Shown: in pieces, positions 55,901 through 63,710 of the stretch
How the letters are laid out: each line of letters opens with the position of its first letter
How positions within the stretch are numbered: position 1 is the first letter of the stretch
DNA from: a gamma proteobacterium HTCC2207
GTDB taxonomy: Bacteria > Pseudomonadota > Gammaproteobacteria > Pseudomonadales > Porticoccaceae
Assembly (NCBI GenBank): GCA_000153445.1
Contig: CH672400.1
Coordinates: 10,782-74,781, forward strand
Direction of reading: 5' to 3'
DNA: 64,000 nucleotides
Notes under the pieces: model-generated
The model's database searches: none
The model's input: the letters and a program-made list of their open reading frames with translations, nothing else
What the model was told of the DNA's origin: nothing
Translations under genes and position numbers: made by a program

Positions 55901-57211
55901 TTATAAGTCGTACCCCCTCTCATCATGCTCTGCGAGATCAAGACCCATAGTTTCGTCTTCGTCATCGATACGCAATCCTAACATGGCATCAACTAGTTTT
56001 AACAGTACAAATGTCACAATAGCGGTATAGACAAAAGTAGCCACAATTCCGACTATTTGAACCTGAACCTGCGAGGCCATGTTCATTCCTTCATTGTAGC
56101 CCTGACCGCTAAACACGCCGAGTGCGTCTGAAGCGAAGATACCAGCGAGCAATGTACCGAGGATGCCGCCCACACCGTGGACTGGGAATACATCTAGGCT
56201 GTCATCGATTTTCCAGCGTTGCTTGATTGCCTGTGTGGCGTAGTAGCAGATAACACCTGCGCTCAAGCCGATAACCAGTGCGCCGCCGGGGCCAACAAAA
56301 CCAGACGCTGGTGTAATAGTGCCGAGGCCGGCAACCATACCTGTGACTATACCCAGAACCGAAGGTTTACCGTATTTGACCCATTCCATAGTCATCCAAG
56401 CGAGTGAGCCTGCTGCAGCGGAAATATGTGTTACTAGCATTGCCATACCGGCATCGCCATTGGCAGCCAGAGCAGAACCGCCATTAAAGCCAAACCAACC
56501 GACCCAGAGCATACCGGCACCAGTTACAGTCATGGTCAGATTGTGGGGAGGCATCGCCTGCTGTGGGAAGCCTTTGCGGTTACCCAGTACCAGAGCGGCA
56601 ACCAAGGCGCCAACACCAGCAGTAATATGCACAACAGTACCGCCGGCAAAATCCAACAGACCCATCTCGCCGAGCCAGCCGCCACCCCAAACCCAGTGGG
56701 TAATTGGAGAGTAAACCGCGACTAACCAGAGGGCGCTAAACAGCAGCATGGCGCTAAAGCGCATACGCTCGGCAAAAGCGCCGACGATGAGTGCTGGGGT
56801 GATCACAGCAAAGGTCATTTGAAACAGGGCAAATACTGACTCGGGAATATCCCCAGCCATGGTGTCTTCTTTGATATTACCCATCAGGATATTGTCTAGA
56901 TTACCGATCCAGGCGTTCATGGAACCGCCATCGCCAAATGCCAGACTGTAACCAAAGGCAAACCAGATAATCGATGCCAGGCAAGTGATGGCAAAACATT
57001 GCATCAATACCGAGAGCACATTCTTTGAACGAACCAGACCGCCGTAAAACAGCGAGAGGCCGGGAATGGTCATAAACAGCACCAGTGCTGTAGAGGTCAA
57101 AATCCATGATGTGTTGGCTGCATTCAGCTCATCGGCAAATACCTGGGTTGAAAATATGGCTGCCAGGAGTGCAAAAGCAACTGCTGCGAGTTGGCGATAT
57201 CGAAGTAACAT
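55901..57211 (-). CDS. amtB: Ammonium transporter AmtB
   Basis: A trimeric ammonium channel of 436 residues with a signal peptide (AFALLAAIFSTQVFA|D), 11 expected membrane helices and core signatures FYGGLVRSKNVLSVLMQC, GGTVVHITAGVGALVAAL and DVFPVHGVGGILGTLLAG (pore histidines). The C-terminal tail (DLAEHDERGYDL) is the PII-contact region. No glnK lies next to it, unlike the common glnK-amtB pair. The leader has a sigma-54 promoter and NtrC-like sites, so it is expected to be induced by nitrogen limitation. Confidence 0.96.
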   Translation of the reverse strand: MLLRYRQLAAVAFALLAAIFSTQVFADELNAANTSWILTSTALVLFMTIPGLSLFYGGLVRSKNVLSVLMQCFAITCLASIIWFAFGYSLAFGDGGSMNAWIGNLDNILMGNIKEDTMAGDIPESVFALFQMTFAVITPALIVGAFAERMRFSAMLLFSALWLVAVYSPITHWVWGGGWLGEMGLLDFAGGTVVHITAGVGALVAALVLGNRKGFPQQAMPPHNLTMTVTGAGMLWVGWFGFNGGSALAANGDAGMAMLVTHISAAAGSLAWMTMEWVKYGKPSVLGIVTGMVAGLGTITPASGFVGPGGALVIGLSAGVICYYATQAIKQRWKIDDSLDVFPVHGVGGILGTLLAGIFASDALGVFSGQGYNEGMNMASQVQVQIVGIVATFVYTAIVTFVLLKLVDAMLGLRIDDEDETMGLDLAEHDERGYDL

Positions 57212-57231
57212 GGAATTTCCTCTTTAGTAGC

Positions 57232-57246
57232 GCACCAATTTAGTGC
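57232..57246. promoter_or_regulatory. NtrC-like site (amtB leader)
   Basis: GCACCAATTTAGTGC agrees with the classic GCACCAACATGGTGC enhancer at 12 of 15 positions and is a near-perfect palindrome extended by C and G on its flanks. It lies 21 bases before the amtB ATG, downstream of the promoter, so it may add binding or repression rather than act as the enhancer. Confidence 0.5.
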
Positions 57247-57272
57247 GTTAAATTAATAGATAGTGGCGTTGC

Positions 57273-57287
57273 GCACTATGGCTGTGC
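57273..57287. promoter_or_regulatory. NtrC-like site, weaker
   Basis: GCACTATGGCTGTGC matches the E. coli GCACTATATTGGTGC enhancer at 11 of 15 positions. It lies between the sigma-54 promoter and the amtB start. Confidence 0.35.
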
Positions 57288-57335
57288 TGTTTTTATCTCA
57301 AGAAGGGTGCAAAACACCATCCTGCACAAAATAAT

Positions 57336-57351
57336 GCAATTTTTGTGCCAT
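57336..57351 (-). promoter_or_regulatory. Sigma-54 (RpoN) promoter of amtB
   Basis: Reading the minus strand, TGGCACAAAAATTGCA carries the GG at -24 and GC at -12 with exactly ten bases between, matching TGGCAC-N5-TTGCA. It lies about 125 bases upstream of the amtB ATG, which leaves a leader of about 110 bases. Confidence 0.88.
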
Positions 57352-57365
57352 GCTCTGGAAGCTGC

Positions 57366-57380
57366 GCACTAAAGTGATGC
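57366..57380. promoter_or_regulatory. NtrC-like enhancer site upstream of amtB promoter
   Basis: GCACTAAAGTGATGC matches the glnA-type GCACTATATTGGTGC at 12 of 15 positions. It lies about 15 bases upstream of the -24 element, closer than a typical enhancer, but bent DNA or the neighbouring sites may compensate. Confidence 0.5.
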
Positions 57381-57470
57381 GCCCCGCAATTCTTCTCACA
57401 GTCTACACTTTATGAACTGCCCTAAGATGTGGGCAGCGATCAGCGGTTGCCCGAATAAATGGAGTAATAT

Positions 57471-57767
57471 ATGGCCAGCAGTGAAGAGCATAATCAGCGA
57501 AACGAATTAAAAATCCGATTGGAAGAGCTATAGGGGCAGCTGATAAAGTCCTCACATATCAGCGCCGAGGATAAAGATTTGCTGGGTAAAATGGTGGTGG
57601 GAATATTGCAGCTTGAGGATGTTCAGCAGCCTGATGCTGAGACTGTCAACGAACAGGGTTTGCGCGACACCTTGGAGCAAAAGAGTCTTGAGTATGAAGC
57701 TCAACACCCAAAGTTAGCTTTTACATTGCGCCAAATACTGGATGTTCTGGCGCGCATGGGGATTTAA
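57471..57767 (+). pseudogene. DUF4404 family gene interrupted by an amber codon
   Basis: An ATG at 57471 with GGAG seven bases upstream opens a frame encoding MASSEEHNQRNELKIRLEEL, then TAG at 57531-57533, then GQLIKSSHISAEDKDLL... ending LAFTLRQILDVLARMGI. Both halves are in the same frame and together make a 98-codon product with the DUF4404 ending (small helical protein, unknown function). A single CAG-to-TAG change explains the stop. A restart within the downstream part (ATG at 57591) is possible. Confidence 0.75.
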
Positions 57768-57840
57768 TAGCGTCTCTCGGTCCGGCTATCTGCTGGGCGA
57801 GAGATTGAAACTCAGACTAATAATTATAACGATAAATTTT

Positions 57841-58498
57841 ATGTTAAAAAATGTCCTGTCGATTTTTATCCTGCGTCCACTTCTGGTGTTGACGCTTTTT
57901 ATATTGAGTGCCTGTTCAGGGCTTAAGTCTTCGGAGTTTTCCCGTCAATCACCGGGTCCAGATGGGGAATATCTTGGCTGGCACTGTGAGGGGGAAGCGG
58001 TACTGAGGGATAATTGGAACTGTTCTGAGAAATTACTCAAGGATGGACTGGTGGTTGTTGAGCCAGCGGCTCAGGTTGAAGTTGCGGCTGAGACTGAGGC
58101 ACTCGAGGTAGATAGCTTTAAAATTACGGCGGCTGTGGAGGGGGGTGTCAATCCGAAGGCTTCAGTAAATAAAGTACATAGCAATAAAGCACCTAGTAAA
58201 AAAGCACCTGACACAAGATTTCCAAAATTTGATATCAGCGCCAATGGTTACACTGTGCAGCTCGGTGCCTATCTCAGTCAGGCGCTGGCAGAGCGGGCAG
58301 CGGATAATATGATACTGCCAGGGGGGGGAACTGCGGATTCGCGATATAGTCACCGCAGAGCGCCGGTTTTTTGTTCTGGTCTATGGGCGGTATCAAACCC
58401 GTCAACAGGCCGAGGTCGCCTCTGAGCCTCTGGTGGTTTTAAATTCGGGGCTAAATTATTGGATCCGGTCCATTGCATCTATGCGCAAAAGGGATTGA
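57841..58498 (+). pseudogene. SPOR-domain lipoprotein split by a frameshift at a G8 tract
   Basis: The frame from ATG 57841 encodes a lipoprotein signal (LVLTLFILSACSG; lipobox LSAC, Cys about residue 22), a spacer, and the first half of a SPOR domain (YTVQLGAYLSQALAERAADNM). It then leaves frame at GGGGGGGG (58321-58328). With seven Gs the frame continues as GELRIRDIVTAERRFFVLVYGRYQTRQQAE... to a TGA at 58496-58498, completing the SPOR domain. SPOR domains bind denuded septal glycan. It is either phase-variable, decayed or a homopolymer error. Confidence 0.8.
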
Positions 58499-58981
58499 AA
58501 GCTGGTGAGCAAAGAGCTTTTCTTTGATTTCTGTGACCCTTGTCAAATTGTCTTTATAACCGAAGTTGAATAGATCGCTTGACCCTGTTATCGCGAGCCT
58601 ATGCGAGAGATTTTGAGATCCTTCGTCGCTTCGCTCTGTCGGGATGACAGTGGTAGGGTGTTCGGGATGACAGTGGTAGGGTTTTCTTCGGGATGACAGG
58701 TTAGGCTGATTGGGAGGGCAGAAGAGCTTTCTCTCTCTGGGCAGCGTGGCGCAAGATCTACCTAGGATTTGAGTGCGGTTGATTCTCGCATAGCAAGTTT
58801 GATGTTTATTCATAGCCTGTTGTAATTTCGGCCGTTTGGCCAGCCCCTGATATGGCCGTTCTGACTATCTTGATCAGCAGAGTCTCGAATTGCTGCTATA
58901 TCTGTTAGCTGCGACGCTGTAAATAAGGTATAAAAGAGCTCGCTTAGAACAGTAATTACCATCTTTCTTAAGAGACAATTT
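58499..58981. other. Non-coding stretch with a short repeat cluster
   Basis: A 483-base gap between the SPOR lipoprotein and the membrane protein gene. It holds the GGGATGACAG repeats listed separately (58615-58705). An open frame on the minus strand (58451-58813) translates the repeats and is not credible. Apart from a TATAA-like stretch at about 58929 (AGGTATAAAAGAG) near the next gene I see nothing else. Confidence 0.6.
58615..58705 (+). repeat. GGGATGACAG repeat cluster (REP-like element)
   Basis: GAGATCCTTCGTCGCTTCGC leads into CTGTCGGGATGACAG, followed by two further CGGGATGACAG copies (58640, 58663 and 58689) with TGGTAGGGT spacers of 12-15 bases. The left part resembles the widespread intergenic element whose minus strand translates as VIPTERSDEGSQ and is often miscalled as a gene. 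It is likely a mobile repeat family copy with a local tandem expansion. Confidence 0.7.
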
Positions 58982-59821
58982 ATGAGTACCCATCAGCCTG
59001 CCGCTGCGCAGTTTATTTTCCGCCTGTTCAAATACACTGTCTATGCACTGCTAACCTACAATATTTACCTTTTCTTCCAAGAAGAATGGCTGGCCACCGA
59101 GCAGACTTTTAGTCAGGGCATTGTCTTTTCTGATCTAATTTCTGGATTCGCCGCCACTATAGATACCGCGGCTTGGGTTGTGCTGCTGTTGTTATTTGAG
59201 CTGGAGACCTCGGTTATCGATGATCGTGTGTTGCGGCAACCGAGAGTTAAATATGGCTTTATCGCCCTTCGATTTTTTTCCTATAGCTTTATTCTCTACG
59301 CCTTTTACGGTTACTTCGACAAGATGCTGCTGACCTATGATATCAGTCCTTTTTCTTTAGAAGGTTTGGCCGACAATCTCTGCGGTCTGGTGGGGCAGGG
59401 GTATGCCAGTATTATTACTATCGATGAATATCCGCTCTTGGATACTCAGAGTTGTTTGGCGCTGAATGGTCAAGATCTCTATAGACTTAATGGTCAGCAG
59501 GTGATTGGCAGATTACAAGACTGGCAGGCGGTGCAATGGTTGGCATGGGTTGATGTGATCAACTCTATTACTTGGGTCGGAGTGGTGATTATTTTGGAAG
59601 TGGATGTGTGGCTGCAGTTGCAGGGACGCTTCCAGGGTAGATTGGTTACACTGAGCAATCTGATCAAAGGAATTTTCTACAGCGTGCTGTTTGGTGCGGC
59701 TGCCTACTGGGGTCTACTGGGTGATTTCTTGGATTTTTGGGATGCGTTTATGTGGCTGGTAGCCTTTGTCTTTATTGAGATGAATCTATTTCGCTGGCAG
59801 GCTGAAACCAGTTCAGAGTAA
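58982..59821 (+). CDS. Membrane protein of unknown family
   Basis: A 279-residue protein I do not recognise. About five membrane segments are visible: YTVYALLTYNIYLFF, TAAWVVLLLLFELE, FFSYSFILYAFYGYF, INSITWVGVVIILEV and VLFGAAAYWGLLGDFLDFWDAFMWLVAFVFIEMNLFRW. A soluble loop of about 75 residues (ISPFSLEGLADNLCGLVGQGYAS...LNGQDLYRLNGQQVIGR) with two cysteines lies between helices 3 and 4. Several helices hold acidic residues (ELE, EVD, EMN) that may bind an ion. It is monocistronic, with a hairpin after it. Confidence 0.8.
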   Translation: MSTHQPAAAQFIFRLFKYTVYALLTYNIYLFFQEEWLATEQTFSQGIVFSDLISGFAATIDTAAWVVLLLLFELETSVIDDRVLRQPRVKYGFIALRFFSYSFILYAFYGYFDKMLLTYDISPFSLEGLADNLCGLVGQGYASIITIDEYPLLDTQSCLALNGQDLYRLNGQQVIGRLQDWQAVQWLAWVDVINSITWVGVVIILEVDVWLQLQGRFQGRLVTLSNLIKGIFYSVLFGAAAYWGLLGDFLDFWDAFMWLVAFVFIEMNLFRWQAETSSE

Positions 59822-59840
59822 GGTTTACGTAATAGATATG

Positions 59841-59866
59841 AGTGGCTCTAATGATTTAGAGCCACT
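59841..59866. terminator. Hairpin between convergent genes
   Basis: AGTGGCTCTAA (59841-59851) and TTAGAGCCACT (59856-59866) form an 11-base stem with a four-base loop. No strong U-run follows, but the position between two convergent genes suggests a bidirectional terminator or transcript end stabiliser. Confidence 0.6.
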
Positions 59867-59905
59867 GACTTCTAATAAAATTAGTCTGGCTTACTAGCTT
59901 CCCAT

Positions 59906-60334
59906 CTACATAGGCAGTATGGCGAGAGTTAGCTTAGATAAGCAGGTTAACTTGCCGCGATCGTCTTCTAGGCGAATCTCCCAGATATGTGATCGACGAC
60001 CTAGGTGAATCGGTCGCGCAGTGCCGGTGACCAATCCGCTCGAGACTGGGCGCAGATGGCTGGCACTGACTTCTTGGCCGAGGCATTTAGTGGTTTTAAA
60101 ATCAATTACATGGGCGCCGGCAATGCTGCCCAGTGTCTCTGCGAGTACAACATTGGCACCGCCGTGAACCACACCGTAGGGTTGAAAAGTTCGCGCGTCA
60201 GCCGGCATGGTCCCAGTTAAATAATCATCGCCCACTTCGGTAATCTTAATGCCGAGGTGTTCAACAACCGTGCCACTGTTCATCTCACCATTTATCATTT
60301 CAAGTTTGGGTCGGTTGTGCCAAATGCTGCTCAT
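59906..60334 (-). CDS. Hotdog-fold acyl-CoA thioesterase (PaaI/MenI-like)
   Basis: A 142-residue hotdog protein. The core RTFQPYGVVHGGANVVLAETLGSIAG has the HGG motif and the catalytic Glu (AETLGS) of the 4HBT-II/MenI/EntH subfamily. The C-terminal HLGRRSHIWEIRLEDDRGKLTCLSKLTLAIL is conserved in this group. The substrate cannot be set. It lies nine bases after ettA on the same strand, so it is probably cotranscribed. Confidence 0.88.
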   Translation of the reverse strand: MSSIWHNRPKLEMINGEMNSGTVVEHLGIKITEVGDDYLTGTMPADARTFQPYGVVHGGANVVLAETLGSIAGAHVIDFKTTKCLGQEVSASHLRPVSSGLVTGTARPIHLGRRSHIWEIRLEDDRGKLTCLSKLTLAILPM

Positions 60335-60343
60335 AGAAATTTC

Positions 60344-62008
60344 CTACGCTCTCAGGCGCTTATATTTAACTCTGGTTGGTTGTGAGTCTGTGCCTTTTCG
60401 GCGAATAAAGTCTTCATGGTACTCACTGTAACCGCCAGCAAAAAACTCCATTTCACTCTCACCCTCATAGGCCAAGATATGGGTGGCAATACGATCCAGG
60501 AACCAGCGATCGTGAGAGATCACCATGACACAGCCGGGGAAGGAGAGAATGGCTTCTTCCAAGGCGCGCAGAGTTTCAATGTCCAAATCATTGGACGGTT
60601 CATCGAGTAGCAGAACATTGGCGCCCTGCTTTAAGGTGTTGGCCAAATGCAGACGGCCACGCTCACCACCGGAGAGTTCACCAACGCGTTTTTGTTGGTC
60701 GGAACCGCGGAAGTTAAAGCGTCCGGCATAGGCTCTAGAGGAAACTTCATAGCTGCCAATAGTAATCATATCGTGGCCGCCGGAGATGGCTTCCCAGACA
60801 TTGTGATTGTCATCTAATGAGTCGCGGCTCTGCTCAACGTAGGCCACCTTGACTGATTCCCCGAGGCTAACTGTGCCACTGTCGGGTGTCTCGGTACCGG
60901 CAATCATTCTAAACAGAGTAGATTTACCCGCACCATTACCGCCGATAATACCGACTACAGAGCCTTTTGGAATAGCCACCGAGAAGTCATCGATCAGCAC
61001 CTGATCGCCAAAGCCTTTGCAGACATTATTAAGCTCAATGACCTTGTCGCCAAGACGTTCGCCCGGGGCTATATAAATTTCATTGGTTTCGTTGCGGGCT
61101 TGGAATTCCTGAGAATTCAACTCGTCAAAGCGAGCCAGTCGCGCTTTGCTTTTGGCTTGGCGGCCCTTGGTGTTTTGACGAACCCATTCCAGTTCTTGCT
61201 TTAGAGCCTTCTGTCTCGTGGCCTCTTGCTTAGATTCGGTTTTCAGACGGCGGACTTTGCCATCGAGCCAAGTGGAATAGTTACCTTCGTATGGGATACC
61301 GTGGCCGCGATCGAGCTCGAGAATCCAGCCAGCGACGTTATCGAGGAAATAGCGATCGTGAGTTACTGCAACCACGGTGCCAGCAAATTCTTCGAGGAAT
61401 TTTTCCAGCCAGAATACAGAGTCGGCATCCAAATGGTTGGTGGGCTCGTCGAGGAGCAGCATATCGGGCTTCGACAGCAGCAGTCGGCACAGCGCAACAC
61501 GGCGACGTTCACCACCGGACAGGGAGGTGACATCCGCATCCCAGGGCGGCAGACGCAGGGCATCGGCAGCGACATCCAAGGCGTGATCGAGATTGTGTGC
61601 ATCCCAGGCTTCAATGATTTCTTCCAATTCGCCCTGACGTTTAGCCAGTGCATCGAAATCCGCGTCGGGGCTAGCGTAGTCGGCATAGACCTGATCCAGT
61701 TCCGCAAGCGCATCCACAGCTTCGCGAACACCGTCCTCTACATTGCCGCGCACATCTTTGTCCGGATCCAAATGCGGTTCCTGAGCCAGATAGCCAACCT
61801 TGAGGCCGGGCATGGGTCGCGCTTCGCCTTGGAATTCTGTATCCAGGCCGGCCATGATTTTCAGCAGCGTAGACTTACCCGAACCATTGAGGCCGAGCAC
61901 ACCAATTTTGGCGCCAGGGAAAAAAGAGAGTGAGATATCTTTGAGGATTTCGCGCTTTGGGGGAACAATTTTGCTCACCCGATTCATTGTGTATACGTAT
62001 TGAGCCAT
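60344..62008 (-). CDS. ettA: Energy-dependent translational throttle protein EttA
   Basis: An ABC-F protein that binds the ribosomal E site and adjusts translation to ADP/ATP. The 554-residue protein begins MAQYVYTMNRVSKIVPPKREILKDISLSFFPGAKIG, near-identical to E. coli EttA. Two ABC domains have Walker A GLNGSGKST and GGNGAGKST, signatures LSGGERRRVALC and LSGGERGRLHLA, and Walker B MLLLDEPTNHLD and VLLLDEPSNDLD. The linker between them (TTRQKALKQELEWVRQ region) is the P-site interaction motif. Confidence 0.97.
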   Translation of the reverse strand: MAQYVYTMNRVSKIVPPKREILKDISLSFFPGAKIGVLGLNGSGKSTLLKIMAGLDTEFQGEARPMPGLKVGYLAQEPHLDPDKDVRGNVEDGVREAVDALAELDQVYADYASPDADFDALAKRQGELEEIIEAWDAHNLDHALDVAADALRLPPWDADVTSLSGGERRRVALCRLLLSKPDMLLLDEPTNHLDADSVFWLEKFLEEFAGTVVAVTHDRYFLDNVAGWILELDRGHGIPYEGNYSTWLDGKVRRLKTESKQEATRQKALKQELEWVRQNTKGRQAKSKARLARFDELNSQEFQARNETNEIYIAPGERLGDKVIELNNVCKGFGDQVLIDDFSVAIPKGSVVGIIGGNGAGKSTLFRMIAGTETPDSGTVSLGESVKVAYVEQSRDSLDDNHNVWEAISGGHDMITIGSYEVSSRAYAGRFNFRGSDQQKRVGELSGGERGRLHLANTLKQGANVLLLDEPSNDLDIETLRALEEAILSFPGCVMVISHDRWFLDRIATHILAYEGESEMEFFAGGYSEYHEDFIRRKGTDSQPTRVKYKRLRA

Positions 62009-62194
62009 GGGTAAAGACGTCGCTTAAGTGCAGATTAAAGAGTGCGCAGTGTAGCGGAATACCGAGCTTGAGAGAATTGCCAATCGGCAAATAGATGTTT
62101 GTATCAACCCTACCCGTGCTAGGGGAGATCCAGACACAGGCTGAGGGTTTAAATCGGGTTACTGCGAGACTCTAAATTACCTTGATGACCAGTT

Positions 62195-62854
62195 TTACAT
62201 TGGGTTAATTCGTAACCAGGGCTTCATCAAAAAACCCAAGGGGTTGGTCAGTTTAATCGGTGCTGAAAGTGCGGAAAGACAAATACATTCGCCATTCTGA
62301 GCACCCATAGGCTGATGTACATCGCCCGGCTCACGAATCAAGAAGTCACCTTCACGGTAGACCGCGTTTTCGTCTGAGAAGCTGCCTTTCAACACTACCG
62401 TGTACTCGAGTCCCTGATGGTCATGCTTCGGCGTTTTGCCACCAGCACAAATTTTGTGCAGTGCCACTTCAAATTCATCTTGCCCAGTTTCGAAGCGAGC
62501 CACATCGACAGAACCAGAAAGCCGCTTCCAAGTCTGGGAAACCAAGTTGTTTTTCATCAACTTATCAACGCTAAAAGGAAACCTACTTACCTTGACGTCG
62601 CTCTTCGCTGGAGCTTGCTCGGGGTTATCCAGGTTGGCCATCACCGCGTCAAATGCGTCATCTTCTAACTCGAGGGGCTTAGCTTCGCTCATAAGCTGAG
62701 CGCCCACTTGGTCGAGGCGTAGAAGTTGGTTGCGACACTTGGAGCAAAAATGCAGGTGTGCGGAGACACAGATCGAAGGTGCTGTGGCTAGGGTTCCCGC
62801 CGAAAACTCGAGGAGCATAGTTTCATCGGGATGGAATTGGCTTGTGTTGTTCAT
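62195..62854 (-). CDS. ChrR-type anti-sigma factor with cupin domain
   Basis: A 219-residue zinc anti-sigma factor. The N-terminal domain has His-Pro-Asp-Glu start and HLHFCSKCRNQLLRLDQ (HxxxCxxC zinc motif, residues about 33-40). The C-terminal half is a cupin (PKHDHQGLEYTVVLKGSFSDENAVYREGDFLIREPGDVHQPMG, with HxH and later metal ligands). This layout is that of Rhodobacter ChrR, which releases its sigma factor on singlet oxygen or organic peroxide stress. Its start overlaps the sigma gene stop by four bases. Confidence 0.92.
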   Translation of the reverse strand: MNNTSQFHPDETMLLEFSAGTLATAPSICVSAHLHFCSKCRNQLLRLDQVGAQLMSEAKPLELEDDAFDAVMANLDNPEQAPAKSDVKVSRFPFSVDKLMKNNLVSQTWKRLSGSVDVARFETGQDEFEVALHKICAGGKTPKHDHQGLEYTVVLKGSFSDENAVYREGDFLIREPGDVHQPMGAQNGECICLSALSAPIKLTNPLGFLMKPWLRINPM

Positions 62855-63504
62855 TCTTGCGACTCTGTTGACACTATTACTTGCATTTTTTGTAGAGCGA
62901 GGCGTACACGTGACTTCACGGTGCCTAGCGGTAACCCAAGTTCAGCAGACGCTTCAGCGTGAGACTTACCTTCGAGGTAGACCTTGCGCAGAATTTCATC
63001 TTGCTCTTTTGGCAGCTGAGCCAATGAGCTCTGTACCTTATCTTCGCTGCGCTTTTGCTGCAGCAGTGAGATGGGCGTCTCTTCATCTGGCTCATGCCAA
63101 AAGTCTTCATTTTCTAAGGGAAGATGTTGGGTATTGCTCTTTCGACGCAACATATCGATGCGGCAGTTACGCGCGACAGTGTAGATCCAGGTGGTTGCAG
63201 ACGCTTTCTCGGCGTTGTAACCCGCGGCCTTATTCCAAACCTTAATCATGACTTCTTGAACTAAATCGTCACCCAGTCCGGGGAACCAGCCTTCATTGCG
63301 ACTCGCGTGAGCAAAACCTTTGAGCAGTGGGCCGAAATGTCTGAACAGCTGAGCAAAGGCCTGACGATCACGATTCTCACCCACAGAGATAAGCAGCTGA
63401 CTCCACTGGTCAGAGCGTTTTTCCGCAGATTTGAAGACAGCCACACGATCACCGTTGGTTCTAGGAATTGCTTGATTTGTGGGGAGTGATGTTACCAAGC
63501 TCAT
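62851..63504 (-). CDS. ECF sigma factor (RpoE/ECF11-like)
   Basis: A 217-residue extracytoplasmic-function sigma factor. Region 2 (LVQEVMIKVWNKAAGYNAEKASATTWIYTVARNCRIDMLRRK) and region 4 (LAQLPKEQDEILRKVYLEGKSHAEASAELGLPLGTVKSRVRLAL) are clear, joined by an acidic linker with WHEPDEETP. Its coupling to a ChrR-type partner identifies it as the photo-oxidative stress type. Promoter targets cannot be seen except a possible own promoter upstream. Confidence 0.93.
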   Translation of the reverse strand: MSLVTSLPTNQAIPRTNGDRVAVFKSAEKRSDQWSQLLISVGENRDRQAFAQLFRHFGPLLKGFAHASRNEGWFPGLGDDLVQEVMIKVWNKAAGYNAEKASATTWIYTVARNCRIDMLRRKSNTQHLPLENEDFWHEPDEETPISLLQQKRSEDKVQSSLAQLPKEQDEILRKVYLEGKSHAEASAELGLPLGTVKSRVRLALQKMQVIVSTESQE

Positions 63505-63541
63505 AGCGCATTGCCTACCTTTTCATCTTTGACTTTCTAAA

Positions 63542-63567
63542 TACGCTCAACTTAAAAGATTGGATTA
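63542..63567 (-). promoter_or_regulatory. Candidate ECF-type autoregulatory promoter
   Basis: Reading the minus strand, TAATCC (63567-63562) and CGTA (63545-63542) lie 16 bases apart, about 40 bases upstream of the sigma gene start. TAATCC differs by one base from the TGATCC -35 element I recall for ECF11/RpoE-ChrR sigma factors. It is a pattern match only. Confidence 0.3.
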
Positions 63568-63642
63568 TTCCTCTAGTGACTATTTAACCTTTAATAGCAG
63601 GTTGCTATGATTTTAAGAGCCCAGAGGGGCGCGGCTTGCGTA

Positions 63643-63648
63643 TATAAT
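63643..63648 (+). promoter_or_regulatory. Candidate -10 box for the RND adaptor gene
   Basis: TATAAT at 63643-63648 lies about 63 bases upstream of the start codon at 63711. No good -35 is seen at 17 bases (CCCAGA), so the evidence is the hexamer alone. Confidence 0.3.
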
Positions 63649-63710
63649 TAAGCGCAAAGAAAAATAGCGCGTTAGAAAAGCTATTAATAAAAATTTTTTA
63701 GGATATCAAA

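Noticed and set aside
57301-57330. A fourth NtrC-like site (GGTGCAAAACACC and CCTGCAC)
   Set aside because: The half-sites have the wrong spacing and match too few positions.
58451-58813. Minus-strand open frame with a VIPTERSDEGSQ-type translation
   Set aside because: It is a read-through of the GGGATGACAG repeat element, overlaps the SPOR gene end, and has no ribosome binding site or domain.
61226-61933. Long plus-strand open frame antisense to ettA
   Set aside because: A shadow of the highly conserved ettA gene; no independent support.
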